From CAYYTU01 sp964474655 (GTDB lineage Bacteria > Chloroflexota > Anaerolineae > B4-G1): a stretch of 39,661 bases of DNA. Where the stretch lies: contig CAYYTU010000028.1 in the NCBI GenBank assembly GCA_964474655.1, positions 1 to 39,661 on the forward strand, given 5' to 3'. The position numbers and the translations under genes are program-made. A model generated the notes under the pieces. The model was not told the DNA's origin and did no database searches. It was given only the letters and a program-made list of their open reading frames with translations. Of this stretch, positions 21,446 through 29,604 are shown piece by piece (within the stretch, counting starts at the first letter, position 1; the number at the start of each line of letters is the position of its first letter).

Positions 21446-22341
21446 TGAAACAACTGGTCATTCTCAGCGGTAAGGGCGGCACGGGCAAGACGACGGTCAC
21501 GGCAGCGCTGGCGCATCTGGCGTCGCAGAGCGTGTCCATCGTGCTGACCGATGCCGACGTGGACGCCGCCAATCTGGAGCTGGTGCTTGATCCGGAGCGT
21601 CTGGAGAGCCACGAGTTTATGAGCGGCAAGCTGGCCGTGATCGATCCGGAGGATTGCACAGCCTGCGGCATTTGCGAGTCTGTTTGTCGCTTCGAGGCGA
21701 TCCAGCCGCTGGGCGAACTTGCCTCCTATGATGCTTTTCGAGTGGACCCACTGGCCTGTGAGGGTTGCGCCTCGTGCTTCTATCAGTGTCCCGAGGATGC
21801 GATCCGGATGGAGGAGCAGCACGCCGGGCGATGGTTCCGATCCGATACGCACTTCGGCTCGCTCTTTCACGCGCACCTCTTCGCCGGCCAGGAGAACTCC
21901 GGCAAGCTGGTCACGCTGGTCAAGCAGCAGGGCCGGCTGCTGGCGCTGGACGAGGACGCCAAATTGCTCCTGGTCGACGGACCGCCGGGTATCGGCTGCC
22001 CCGTCATCTCGGCCAGCGCGGGCGCGGATATGGCGCTGCTGGTGGTGGAGCCGACCGTCTCTGGCGTGCACGATCTGGAGCGCATCTTGAGCACCACCGA
22101 GCACTTCGGCGTGCCGGCGCTGGTCGCGATCAACAAGGCCGATCTGAACCCGAAGCGGGCCGACGACATCGCCGCCTACTGCGCCGAGCTGAACGTCGAG
22201 ATGGTGGGGCGCATCCCCTACGACGAGGTGGTCACGGAAGCGATGGTGGAGGGCTACCCGGTCACGGCCTACGCCAACGGCGACGTGACCGCAGCTATGC
22301 AATCGATCTGGGAGCGGATCCGCGCCCGTCTGGAGCTGTGA
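21445..22341 (+). CDS. MinD-superfamily P-loop ATPase with inserted ferredoxin domain (second copy)
   Basis: 298 residues, paralogue of the preceding gene and clearly diverged. Walker A is KGGTGKTT again. The ferredoxin insert has CTACGICESVC and CEGCASCFYQCP, and switch II is LLVDGPPGIGCPVISA. AGGAGG lies 6 bases before the ATG, which overlaps the upstream stop. Tandem pairs of this type probably form heterodimers; this is inferred from Mrp-family dimerisation. The MIP18-like gene follows within 25 bases. Confidence 0.9.
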   Translation: MKQLVILSGKGGTGKTTVTAALAHLASQSVSIVLTDADVDAANLELVLDPERLESHEFMSGKLAVIDPEDCTACGICESVCRFEAIQPLGELASYDAFRVDPLACEGCASCFYQCPEDAIRMEEQHAGRWFRSDTHFGSLFHAHLFAGQENSGKLVTLVKQQGRLLALDEDAKLLLVDGPPGIGCPVISASAGADMALLVVEPTVSGVHDLERILSTTEHFGVPALVAINKADLNPKRADDIAAYCAELNVEMVGRIPYDEVVTEAMVEGYPVTAYANGDVTAAMQSIWERIRARLEL

Positions 22342-22365
22342 GTAAGAGGCGATAGGGAGGGGGCG

Positions 22366-22680
22366 ATGGGTGAGGATCTACGGGAACGGATACTGGAACG
22401 GCTGCGCAGCGTCATCGACCCCGAGACTGGCGTCGATGTGGTGCGAATGCGGCTGATCGAGGACTTGACGGTGGATGATGACGGCGTGGCGCACTACACG
22501 TTCCGTCCCTCCTCGCCGCTGTGCCCGATCGCAGTGCCGCTGGCTGTCTCCATTCGCGACGCCGTGGCGGAGGTCGAGGGCGTGACTGGTCAGCAGGTCG
22601 ACGTGGTGGGCTACATCAACGCTGATGATCTGAATGCGATGCTGCGTGGCTTGAACGAAGACAAGGAAGCGGATGATTGA
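22366..22680 (+). CDS. MIP18/DUF59-like iron-sulfur assembly protein
   Basis: 104 residues. The N-terminus has the MIP18 pattern (RERILERLRSVIDPETGVDV, VRMRLIEDLTV), then a beta-rich core with SSPLCPIAVPLAVSIRDAVA carrying the conserved Cys region. GGAGGGGGC precedes the ATG, 25 bases after the second MinD-like gene. DUF59 proteins work with Mrp/NBP35-type ATPases in Fe-S assembly, so the three genes make a plausible Fe-S carrier unit. Slightly acidic C-terminal tail (EDKEADD). Confidence 0.88.
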   Translation: MGEDLRERILERLRSVIDPETGVDVVRMRLIEDLTVDDDGVAHYTFRPSSPLCPIAVPLAVSIRDAVAEVEGVTGQQVDVVGYINADDLNAMLRGLNEDKEADD

Positions 22681-22752
22681 GATCCCAAGCGTGTGGTAAG
22701 TAACTCTCAAAAAAGATCCTTGTGCAATCAATCCGCTGCTGGCACGGTCGGG

Positions 22753-22800
22753 AGGCCGGCCAGAGCACTTCCTCACTTCCTTTACCCGCGGGGCCGGCCT
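22753..22800 (+). other. inverted repeat after the Fe-S operon (possible terminator)
   Basis: AGGCCGGCC (22753-22761) and GGCCGGCCT (22792-22800) are exact inverted copies separated by 30 bases; each core GGCCGGCC is itself palindromic. No T-run follows. Otherwise the gap 22681-23003 holds only the promoter and leader hairpin listed next. Confidence 0.45.
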
Positions 22801-22878
22801 TCTGACTGCCTCAACATATCCAGACCTACTTACTAATGCTCCCAGGCGCGTCTCGAACGTGTTTGGGGGCTTTTGCGG

Positions 22879-22906
22879 TTGCATGCCAGTCTGATGTGAG
22901 TATAAT
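22879..22906 (+). promoter_or_regulatory. promoter of the acyl-CoA dehydrogenase gene
   Basis: TTGCAT (22879-22884), a 16-base spacer and TATAAT (22901-22906), about 97 bases before the gene start. Confidence 0.65.
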
Positions 22907-22910
22907 AGCG

Positions 22911-22948
22911 CTGTCGATGGCGTTGTTGACCGCATCGTTCATCGACAG
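22911..22948 (+). other. leader inverted repeat of the acyl-CoA dehydrogenase gene
   Basis: CTGTCGATG (22911-22919) and CATCGACAG (22940-22948) are exact inverted copies, lying just after the -10. It could be an operator for a dimeric regulator (a TetR-type FadR-like protein would fit) or a leader hairpin; the regulator is unknown. Confidence 0.45.
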
Positions 22949-23003
22949 ACTGGTTCAGATCACCCCCCCTTAAAAATACCACAATAGGCGAGGAGGAAAA
23001 TCG

Positions 23004-24230
23004 ATGGACTTCAGCTGGACCGACGAGCAACGTCTCTGGCGGCGGGCCGTGCGCGATTTCGCCCAGAATGAGATTGCGCCCCGCGTGCGAGAGATCGATT
23101 CCGAGGAACACATCCCCCAGGATATCATCCGGGGTATGGCTCAGATGGGGCTGCTGGCGCCCACAGTGGATGAGGTTTATGGCGGCGCCGGAGCCGATTG
23201 GATGATGACCACCATCGCAGCCGAGGAGCTGGGCCGAGCCGACATCAGCCTGGCCGTGCCGGTGCTCTATCTGGTAGAGGCGGCCTGGGGTTTTATCTTC
23301 TCTCAGTATGGAACGTCTGAATTGAAGGAAAAATATCTGCCCAGGGTGACGCGCGGCGAGGCTTTCCTGGGCATCGCCACTACGGAACCAGAGGGTGGGT
23401 CCGACATCTTGGGCGCGTGCAACACCCGCGCAGAGAAGGACGGCGATACGTGGGTCTTCAACGGCGAGAAGACCTACATCAGCGGCGTGCGCGAGTCGAT
23501 CAACTGGGGCGGCATCCACCTGATGCTGGCCCGCACCAACCAGGAACCGGAGGCCGAGCATAAGGCTTTCACCTTCTTCGCCATGCCGCTCAAGGAGACT
23601 GAGGGCATCACGCCGACGTACTTCGAGGATATGGGGCGGATGGGCATCTCCACCGGCGGCTTCGCGCTGGAGGACGTGCGTTTGCCCGCACAGCATCAGG
23701 TTGGCGATTTCAACCGTGGCTTCTACCATGCGATGGAGGGCTTTTCGGCGGCGCGCACGCTGATCGGGGCCACCTGCGTCGGCGCGTCCGAGGCGGCGCT
23801 GGAGATGGGGATGGACCACATCAAGATGCGCGAGGCGTTCGGCCGGCCGGTCGCCAGCTACGAAGGCGTACAGTTCCCTCTAGCCGATCTCTATGCCGAT
23901 CTGGAGGGCGTCAAGCTCTCCACCTACAAGGCGGCCTGGACGATGGACCAGATGTACAAGCACGACGAGGCCACTCACTACGACATCGCGCTGCAGGCGG
24001 CGATTGCGAAGTTGAAGGCGCCGATCCTGGGCTTCGAGATTATGAACGAGGTCGCTGACTGGTTCGGCGCAATGGCCTACACGCAGGAATGCCCGGTCGA
24101 GATGGGCATTCGGGGCATTCGATCCTACTCCATCGGCGCCGAGGGCACGCCGAATATTATGCGCATCATCATCGCCCGCGAGCTGCTAGGGCAGGAGTTC
24201 TTGCCCACGCTTTACACGAAAAAATCGTAG
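23004..24230 (+). CDS. acyl-CoA dehydrogenase
   Basis: 408 residues, normal length for the family. The N-terminal helical domain starts MDFSWTDEQRLWRRAVRDFA. The FAD/substrate strand region has ATTEPEGGSDI, and the C-terminal helical domain has RTLIGATCVGASEAALEMGM and REAFGRPVASYEGVQFPLAD. Near the end, GAEGTPNIMRIIIARELLG holds the Glu of the EGT segment that acts as catalytic base in many family members. AGGAGG lies 8 bases before the ATG. The next two genes encode its electron acceptor ETF. The acyl substrate cannot be told from sequence alone. Confidence 0.93.
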   Translation: MDFSWTDEQRLWRRAVRDFAQNEIAPRVREIDSEEHIPQDIIRGMAQMGLLAPTVDEVYGGAGADWMMTTIAAEELGRADISLAVPVLYLVEAAWGFIFSQYGTSELKEKYLPRVTRGEAFLGIATTEPEGGSDILGACNTRAEKDGDTWVFNGEKTYISGVRESINWGGIHLMLARTNQEPEAEHKAFTFFAMPLKETEGITPTYFEDMGRMGISTGGFALEDVRLPAQHQVGDFNRGFYHAMEGFSAARTLIGATCVGASEAALEMGMDHIKMREAFGRPVASYEGVQFPLADLYADLEGVKLSTYKAAWTMDQMYKHDEATHYDIALQAAIAKLKAPILGFEIMNEVADWFGAMAYTQECPVEMGIRGIRSYSIGAEGTPNIMRIIIARELLGQEFLPTLYTKKS

Positions 24231-24244
24231 CATAGATCTGGTTT

Positions 24245-24291
24245 CTCAATAACTCGGGAGCAGAGGTAACAGGTCTCTCCTGAGCATTGAG
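24245..24291 (+). other. intercistronic hairpin between acyl-CoA dehydrogenase and etfB
   Basis: CTCAAT / ATTGAG (outer stem) and CTCGGGAG / CTCCTGAG (inner stem), with AGA/TCT continuing inward. The structure has no T-run, so read-through into etfB is expected. It may modulate relative expression or mRNA stability. Confidence 0.45.
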
Positions 24292-24332
24292 ATGATAGCT
24301 TTGAGGACCACATTAGACCGAGGAGGTGTATC

Positions 24333-25130
24333 TTGCACATCGTAGTTTGCACAAAGTACACGCCCGATTCCGAGGCCAAGATGTCGGTGGACGAGGAGGG
24401 AAACGTCTCCTGGGGGGACTCCCCGCTGATTATCAATCCCTGGGACGAGTACAGCCTGGAGGAGGCGATCCAACTCCGCGATGAATACGGTGGCAAAGTC
24501 ACCGCGATCTCCATCGGCCCGGAGGAAGCGCTGGAAGCGCTGAAGCACGCGATTGCGATGGGGGCCGACGAGGCGATCCGCATCTGGGATGAGGCGTGCG
24601 CTGGCTCAGACACGCTGGCCACCAGTTACTTGCTGGCGCGGACCATCGAATCGTTGGGCGATGTCGATCTGGTCTTCACCGGCAAATCGGCCATCGACGC
24701 CGAGACGTGGCAGACTGGCCCGGCTCTGGCCCGCAGGCTCGGCTACCCCTCGCTGATGTACACCATCAACATCGCCGAAATCGATCCCGAGGCGAAGACG
24801 ATCACCGTCGAGCGGCTGCTGGAGCAGGGCCGACAGGTCGTCGAGGCCCCGCTACCCGCTGTCGTGGGCACGATCAAGGGCATCAACGAACCGCGCTACA
24901 CGTCGTTTATGGGCATCCGCCGGGCCTCTCAGGCCGAGTATCCGCTCTGGACGTTGGAGGACGTCGACGCTGACGCGGAGAAGGCCGGCGAGTCTGGATC
25001 CGGCGTGCGCTGGCCGGAGATCTTCGAGCCGCCGACGCGCGAGAGCGAGATCGAGATGATCGAGGCCGAGACGCCGGAAGAGGCGGCCGCGATCCTGGCC
25101 GACAAGCTCCTGGCGGAAAAGGTGATCTAG
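24333..25130 (+). CDS. etfB: electron transfer flavoprotein beta subunit
   Basis: 265 residues. The start is TTG at 24333, with AGGAGG 6 bases upstream; the N-terminus HIVVCTKYTPDSEAKMSVDE is the usual EtfB beginning. SIGPEEALEALKHAIAMGAD and GDVDLVFTGKSAIDAETWQT match the AMP-binding fold. LEQGRQVVEAPLPAVVGTIK contains the recognition-loop region. It pairs with EtfA and passes electrons from the adjacent acyl-CoA dehydrogenase to the quinone pool or, in bifurcating types, to other carriers; which type applies cannot be decided here. Confidence 0.92.
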   Translation: MHIVVCTKYTPDSEAKMSVDEEGNVSWGDSPLIINPWDEYSLEEAIQLRDEYGGKVTAISIGPEEALEALKHAIAMGADEAIRIWDEACAGSDTLATSYLLARTIESLGDVDLVFTGKSAIDAETWQTGPALARRLGYPSLMYTINIAEIDPEAKTITVERLLEQGRQVVEAPLPAVVGTIKGINEPRYTSFMGIRRASQAEYPLWTLEDVDADAEKAGESGSGVRWPEIFEPPTRESEIEMIEAETPEEAAAILADKLLAEKVI

Positions 25131-25140
25131 GAGGCGATCA

Positions 25141-26127
25141 ATGAGTAAAGACATCTTTGTTTGGGTAGAGCAATTCGAGGGAGACGCTGTGAGCGCATCC
25201 TGGGAGGCGCTGGGCGTGGCACGTCGCCTGGCGGATGAGCAAGGTGGCACCGTGACCGCGTATGTCTTCGGCGGCGACGGGTTGGAGGATGTGGCGCAAG
25301 AAGCCATCGCTTACGGCGCCGACAAGGTGCTCCTGGCCGAGGATGAGACGCTGGCCGACTTCCGCGTCGAGCCGTACGCGGCGCTGCTGGCCGAGATGGC
25401 GCGGGAGACGGAGCCCGACGTGGTCCTGGTCGGGGCCACGTTCCGCGGGCGCGAACTGGGGCCGGTCTTGGCGGTCGAGCTGGAAAGCGGCTGCATCGCC
25501 GATTGTACCGAGCTGGCGTATGAGGACGGTCAGTTGGTCGCCACGCGCCCCATCTACGCCGGTAAGCTGCTTTCCAAGTGCCTGATGCCCGAACGGCGGC
25601 CGCAGATCGTTACCACGCGCGTGCGTGCTTTCCCCAAGTCGGAACCCAACCCTGAGCGGGAGGGTGAGGTCGTCTCCGTATCGCCTGTTATGACCGAGGA
25701 CGACATCGCGAGCAAAGTGACCGGCTTCAAGGAGGCCGAGGGCGGCGTGAGCTTGACCGATGCGACGATCGTCGTCTCCGGTGGGCGCGGCGTGGCGGGG
25801 CCGGATGGCTATGAGCCGCTGGAAGCGCTGGCCGAGGTGCTGGACGGCGCTGTTGGCGCCTCGCGCGCTGCGGTGGATGCTGGCTGGATTCCTTACGAGC
25901 ACCAGGTTGGCCAGACGGGCAAGACGGTCAGCCCCGATCTCTACATCGCCTGTGGCATCTCCGGCGCGATTCAGCACCTGGCCGGTATGCGCACCAGCAA
26001 CGTCATCGTGGCGATCAACAAGGATCCCGAAGCGCCGATCTTCAATCTGGCCCATTATGGCATCGTCGGTGATCTGTTCGACGTTGTGCCGGCGCTGACG
26101 GAAGCGCTTGAGGCGAAAATGGAGTGA
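25141..26127 (+). CDS. etfA: electron transfer flavoprotein alpha subunit
   Basis: 328 residues. The N-terminal domain has DIFVWVEQFEGDAVSASWEA and EPDVVLVGATFRGRELGPVL. The C-terminal FAD domain shows the EtfA signature: SGGRGVAGPDGYEPLEALAE, VGASRAAVDAGWIPYEHQVG, QTGKTVSPDLYIACGISGAI and AINKDPEAPIFNLAHYGIVG. It starts 11 bases after etfB, with AGGAGGCGATCA upstream of the ATG. A strong terminator follows, closing the acyl-CoA dehydrogenase-etfB-etfA unit. Confidence 0.95.
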   Translation: MSKDIFVWVEQFEGDAVSASWEALGVARRLADEQGGTVTAYVFGGDGLEDVAQEAIAYGADKVLLAEDETLADFRVEPYAALLAEMARETEPDVVLVGATFRGRELGPVLAVELESGCIADCTELAYEDGQLVATRPIYAGKLLSKCLMPERRPQIVTTRVRAFPKSEPNPEREGEVVSVSPVMTEDDIASKVTGFKEAEGGVSLTDATIVVSGGRGVAGPDGYEPLEALAEVLDGAVGASRAAVDAGWIPYEHQVGQTGKTVSPDLYIACGISGAIQHLAGMRTSNVIVAINKDPEAPIFNLAHYGIVGDLFDVVPALTEALEAKME

Positions 26128-26168
26128 AATCGTCGTCATTACTGACCCGACTGCCTGGAGACGCTGTA

Positions 26169-26204
26169 GCCCGCGAACAGAGTTCGCGGGCTTTGCTTCT
26201 CTTT
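26169..26204 (+). terminator. rho-independent terminator after etfA
   Basis: GCCCGCGAAC, loop AGA, GTTCGCGGGC: a perfect 10-bp stem, followed by the T-rich CTTTGCTTCTCTTT. Confidence 0.88.
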
Positions 26205-26212
26205 CCTCTCTA

Positions 26213-26221
26213 TGCTATAAT
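26213..26221 (+). promoter_or_regulatory. extended -10 promoter
   Basis: TGCTATAAT (TG-n-TATAAT) lies 45 bases before the small membrane protein gene at 26266. Confidence 0.55.
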
Positions 26222-26265
26222 TTTTCATGTTGTTGGTCGTTGTAAGTAAACGTGCTGGAGGAACT

Positions 26266-26448
26266 GTGAAAGGGAGTAGAGAACGTCGGACGAAGATCAT
26301 CACTTGGATTATCAGTCTTTTGGTTGTGCTCAGTATGGGGCTGAGTATGGCTGGATCGTTGGTGACGCCTCGGCGTCAGGTTACGCCGACGCCGGTGCCG
26401 ACTCTCACTCCGTTCCCCACATGGACCTCTACGCCTGCGGACATGTAG
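26266..26448 (+). CDS. small membrane protein with Pro/Thr tail
   Basis: 60 residues from a GTG that follows GGAGG by 4 bases (26257-26261). A basic N-terminus (KGSRERRTK) precedes one helix (IITWIISLLVVLSMGLSMAG), and the tail is TPTPVPTLTPFPTWTSTP. This topology, with a short cytosolic end and an exported Pro/Thr stalk, is common at the start of larger surface proteins in Chloroflexota. Here it ends at a stop, so it may be a stand-alone peptide or a truncated gene. Family not recognised. Confidence 0.55.
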   Translation: MKGSRERRTKIITWIISLLVVLSMGLSMAGSLVTPRRQVTPTPVPTLTPFPTWTSTPADM

Positions 26449-26513
26449 GGGGGCGAAGCGAATCGTCTGCAAAAGCGCCTTCAATGCCACAGAGTATGCT
26501 CAGATGCGAACAA

Positions 26514-26599
26514 GGCAAACGAAGCTGGGGTGATGCGATCGGTGAACGCGCCTGTACAGGCTAATGCACCTGGGGTGCTTTGGAACTGCTTCGTTTGCC
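26514..26599. other. long inverted repeat in the glgA leader
   Basis: GGCAAACGAAGC (26514-26525) and GCTTCGTTTGCC (26588-26599) are exact 12-bp inverted copies. Between them lie the perfect palindrome GCCTGTACAGGC (26550-26561) and two direct copies of CTGGGGTG. The gap 26449-26677 holds nothing else recognised. It could be a leader RNA structure, an operator cluster or a small repeat element. Confidence 0.5.
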
Positions 26600-26677
26600 C
26601 ATATAGCCGTTTTGTGCATTGTTGCACGATTGAGCAACTTGAGCCGATCGGCCTTCGAATAAATGAGGAGATTACGT

Positions 26678-28135
26678 ATGGCTGACAAACCGTTGAAGAT
26701 TTTATTTCTTTCTGCCGAAGCAGTGCCGTTCGCAAAGGTTGGAGGATTGGCAGACGTGGCGGGATCGCTGCCCAAGGCGCTGAAGGATCTGGGGCACGAT
26801 GTGCGTTTGATGATCCCGCGGTATGGCACCATTCGCAGCGATCGCTTCGAGATGGAGAAGATCGGCGAGCCATTCTCTATTCCGCTGGGGCCGGGCCAGG
26901 AGACCGTCCACCTGATCGGCAGCTCGCTAGATGGTGATGTGCCTGTCTATTTGCTCTGGAATGAGCACTACTTCTCCTCTCGAGAACGGGTCTATGGGTT
27001 TGAGGATGATGCGCAACGGTTCGCCATCTTTGATCGCGGGGCGCTGGCCGCGCTGAAGAAGTTGGATTGGAAGCCAGACGTGATTCACGCCAACGATTGG
27101 CATACTGGCTTCGTTCCTGCCTGTCTCGACGTTCAGTGCTGGAGCGACCCTTTCTACTGCAACATTGCTACCCTCTTCACCATTCACAACCTGGCCTACC
27201 AGGGCATCACCGGGCGCCTGATCCTCACCTTTGCTCAGATGGAGGAGCTGAAGCATCTGCCGGTCGAGCCTCCGGGAGCTGTCAATTGGATGGCGCAAGG
27301 GATTGCTCACGCCGATGTCATTAATACGGTCAGTAAGCACTACGCGGAGGAGATTTTGTCTCCGGAGATGGGGATGGGCCTGGAGCCTTTGCTGCAGGAG
27401 CGTCAAAATCGGCTCTTTGGGGTGCTCAACGGCCTTGATTACGACGAATGGAATCCGGCTACGGATTCGAGTATCCCCCATAAATTTAATTTGGACACCC
27501 TCAACCGTCGGTCGACTAATAAGACCGTCTTGCAGCAACAAGCCCGGCTGCCCGTGAATCCCAAAATTCCCCTGGTGGGGATGGTCTCCCGCCTGGATAA
27601 GGTCAAGGGTATGGATCTGATGGAGCCGGTAGTTGATTGGCTCCTGGGCCAACAGGAGGCCCAGTTTGTGCTGCTGGGCACCGGTCAGCCAGAATACCAC
27701 CAGATGTTCGAGCGGCTTCAAAATCGCTATCCTAATCGTGTGCACGCCTTCCTCAAGTTCGATGCGGTGCTGGCGCGGCGCATCTATGCCAGCGCCGATC
27801 TGTTCCTCATGCCCAGCGCCGTTGAACCGTGTGGCCTGGGGCAGATGATCGCGATGCGCTATGGCTGCGTTCCCGTCGTGAGGGAAACAGGTGGCCTGGC
27901 CGATACAGTCATCGATTACACGGCTAATCCTGATGAGGGGACCGGTTTCGTATTCCAGGACAAGACGCCAGAGGCCTGCCAGGAAGCGATCGGGCGAGCG
28001 CTGGATACCTACTATGACAAAGCAGCCTGGCGTACGTTACAGGAAAGAGGGATGATCGCGGATTTCTCCTGGACGGCCTCGGCTCAGGAATACGTCTCCC
28101 TTTATCGGAAAGCGATGGACTTGCGCGTCGGCTAG
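26678..28135 (+). CDS. glgA: glycogen/starch synthase (ADP-glucose type)
   Basis: 485 residues, GT5 family, normal length. The ADP-binding KVGGLADV is near residue 20 and HANDWHTGFVPACL near 135. The C-terminal Rossmann domain has GMVSRLDKVKG near 300, then PSAVEPCGLGQMIAMRYGCV and ETGGLADTV with the retaining-GT acidic residue. It elongates alpha-1,4-glucan from ADP-glucose in the cytoplasm. GAGGAG lies 7 bases before the ATG at 26678; the ATG at 26663 overlaps that ribosome site. No other glg gene is near. Its leader contains a long inverted repeat. Confidence 0.95.
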   Translation: MADKPLKILFLSAEAVPFAKVGGLADVAGSLPKALKDLGHDVRLMIPRYGTIRSDRFEMEKIGEPFSIPLGPGQETVHLIGSSLDGDVPVYLLWNEHYFSSRERVYGFEDDAQRFAIFDRGALAALKKLDWKPDVIHANDWHTGFVPACLDVQCWSDPFYCNIATLFTIHNLAYQGITGRLILTFAQMEELKHLPVEPPGAVNWMAQGIAHADVINTVSKHYAEEILSPEMGMGLEPLLQERQNRLFGVLNGLDYDEWNPATDSSIPHKFNLDTLNRRSTNKTVLQQQARLPVNPKIPLVGMVSRLDKVKGMDLMEPVVDWLLGQQEAQFVLLGTGQPEYHQMFERLQNRYPNRVHAFLKFDAVLARRIYASADLFLMPSAVEPCGLGQMIAMRYGCVPVVRETGGLADTVIDYTANPDEGTGFVFQDKTPEACQEAIGRALDTYYDKAAWRTLQERGMIADFSWTASAQEYVSLYRKAMDLRVG

Positions 28136-28218
28136 GCGGGATTTATCGACGAATGGTGGCTCAGTCCTCACGCTGTGCTCTACAGCGCTGGGGACTTTCT
28201 TTGCGTGGAGATCATCTG

Positions 28219-28653
28219 ATGACAGAACGATTCCAATGCCCCGTCGCCGTGCATCTATTTCTGATCCGCGACGAGCAGGTTCTGCTATTGCGGCGCTACA
28301 ACACCGGCTACCAGGATGGCAACTACAGCGTCGTCGCGGGGCACCTGGACGGCGGCGAGGAGATCAAGGCGGCGATGATTCGTGAGGCGCGGGAGGAGGT
28401 CGGGATCGAGATCGCGCCGGAGGATTTGCGGGTAGTGGGCGTGATGCACCGCACCTCCGATGACGAACGGATCGATTTCTTCCTGGTCGTAGAATCATGG
28501 GCCGGAGAGATCGCCAACCGCGAGCCTCATAAATGCGACCGTCTGGCCTGGTTCGACCTGGATGAACTTCCGGAAAACGTGATCCCTTACGTCCGACGGG
28601 CGCTACGGAACTACCGGCGAGGGGAGTGGTTCGACAGCTTCGGCTGGGAGTAG
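28219..28653 (+). CDS. NUDIX hydrolase
   Basis: 144 residues. The full NUDIX box is GHLDGGEEIKAAMIREAREE followed by VGI, at about 45-67. The N-terminus (PVAVHLFLIRDEQVLLLRRY) and the FFLVVESWAGEI strand are typical of nucleoside-diphosphate-X hydrolases. GGAG lies 8 bases before the ATG at 28219. Such proteins clear oxidised or modified nucleotides and sugar nucleotides. The substrate is not defined, though the glgA neighbourhood makes a nucleotide sugar possible. Confidence 0.92.
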   Translation: MTERFQCPVAVHLFLIRDEQVLLLRRYNTGYQDGNYSVVAGHLDGGEEIKAAMIREAREEVGIEIAPEDLRVVGVMHRTSDDERIDFFLVVESWAGEIANREPHKCDRLAWFDLDELPENVIPYVRRALRNYRRGEWFDSFGWE

Positions 28654-28706
28654 CCGCCTTGGTTTTGACACGAAAGGCAGCGAGTATAGAGCGACGCCAA
28701 AAAAAA

Positions 28707-28753
28707 GCGTGGGCGTGTGTCCCGCGCTTCTGCGCATCTGAGGGACCCCACGC
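28707..28753 (-). terminator. three-part hairpin with T8 on the minus strand, no gene attached
   Basis: GCGTGGG/CCCACGC, GTCCC/GGGAC and GCGC-TTCT-GCGC nest into one structure. On the minus strand it is followed directly by eight T's, so it would terminate minus-strand transcription. No minus-strand gene precedes it. The gap 28654-28953 otherwise holds only the promoter at 28810. Confidence 0.5.
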
Positions 28754-28809
28754 CGCGGACCTGACGATGTCGAGCAAGCACACCAGCATCAGCCAAAACG
28801 CCAACCTGG

Positions 28810-28838
28810 TTGACATCTCTGGCTGAGCATCGTATACT
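28810..28838 (+). promoter_or_regulatory. promoter of the molybdenum hydroxylase operon
   Basis: TTGACA (28810-28815), a 17-base spacer and TATACT (28833-28838), about 115 bases before the first gene. Confidence 0.7.
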
Positions 28839-28953
28839 GAGCGGTGATTGAGGATGAGACAAAGAAGCGCTCTTGCAAGTATCGAATTTTGGAACGTTTG
28901 CTAGATGTGGTCTTGAAACAGCCAAGTCGCGAAACAATTGAGGAGTATGAAGG

Positions 28954-29604
28954 ATGACAACCAATGGGACAGAAGACGTATGGAGTATCGACACCGATAA
29001 GTCGCTCCAGACTGTATTGGATGATCCGGTATGCCCGTCACTGCTGACGCGCATACTCACCGGCCCGCTCTCCTGGCAGGTGCGGAACGAGACCACGGTC
29101 GGGCGGGCGCTGCGGGCCTCGCGACTGGCCCCGCAGTGGATCGCCGCGCTGCTGGCGATGGGCGCCACCGTGACGGTGGATGACGAAGAGGCCCCCGTGG
29201 AGGCGGCGCTGCGCCGCGAGGTCAAGGGCGACATGACCGCGCTCCACGTCCCGCTTGGCGGCGATTGGCGCTGGGGCGAGGCTCACGTGGCCCGCACGCC
29301 GGCCGACGATCCCATCGTCGCGGCGGTGGCCGCTGTGCGGCTGAACGATGACATCGTGAAAGAGGCCCGCGTCGCGCTCAGCGGCGCCTGGCCGGAGACA
29401 GCGAAGCTGGCCGAGGCGCCGATGGAACTGGTCGGCGAACTGCTGGACGAGGGCCACATCCAGGAGGTAGCGGCGGCGGTGGAACAAGAGGTCGCACCCC
29501 AGGGAGATTACCTGGGCAGCGAAGAGTACCGACGGGCTATGGCGGGCGTGCTGACCCGCCGTGCGCTGGAGGCCTGTTTGCAACAGGAGGCAAGCGATGC
29601 GTAA
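28954..29604 (+). CDS. short flavoprotein-like subunit of a molybdenum hydroxylase
   Basis: 216 residues. The C-terminal half matches the CO-dehydrogenase flavoprotein C-terminal domain: DDPIVAAVAAVRLNDDIVKE, ARVALSGAWPETAKLAEAPM, ELVGELLDEGHIQEVAAAVE, then YRRAMAGVLTRRALEACL. The N-terminal half keeps SRLAPQWIAALLAMGATVTV but lacks the usual FAD-loop (AGGTD-type) segment, so FAD binding is doubtful. AGGAG lies 8 bases before the ATG. The 3' end overlaps the hydroxylase gene by 8 bases, which supports a shared complex. It may keep the quaternary structure without carrying FAD. Confidence 0.8.
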   Translation: MTTNGTEDVWSIDTDKSLQTVLDDPVCPSLLTRILTGPLSWQVRNETTVGRALRASRLAPQWIAALLAMGATVTVDDEEAPVEAALRREVKGDMTALHVPLGGDWRWGEAHVARTPADDPIVAAVAAVRLNDDIVKEARVALSGAWPETAKLAEAPMELVGELLDEGHIQEVAAAVEQEVAPQGDYLGSEEYRRAMAGVLTRRALEACLQQEASDA

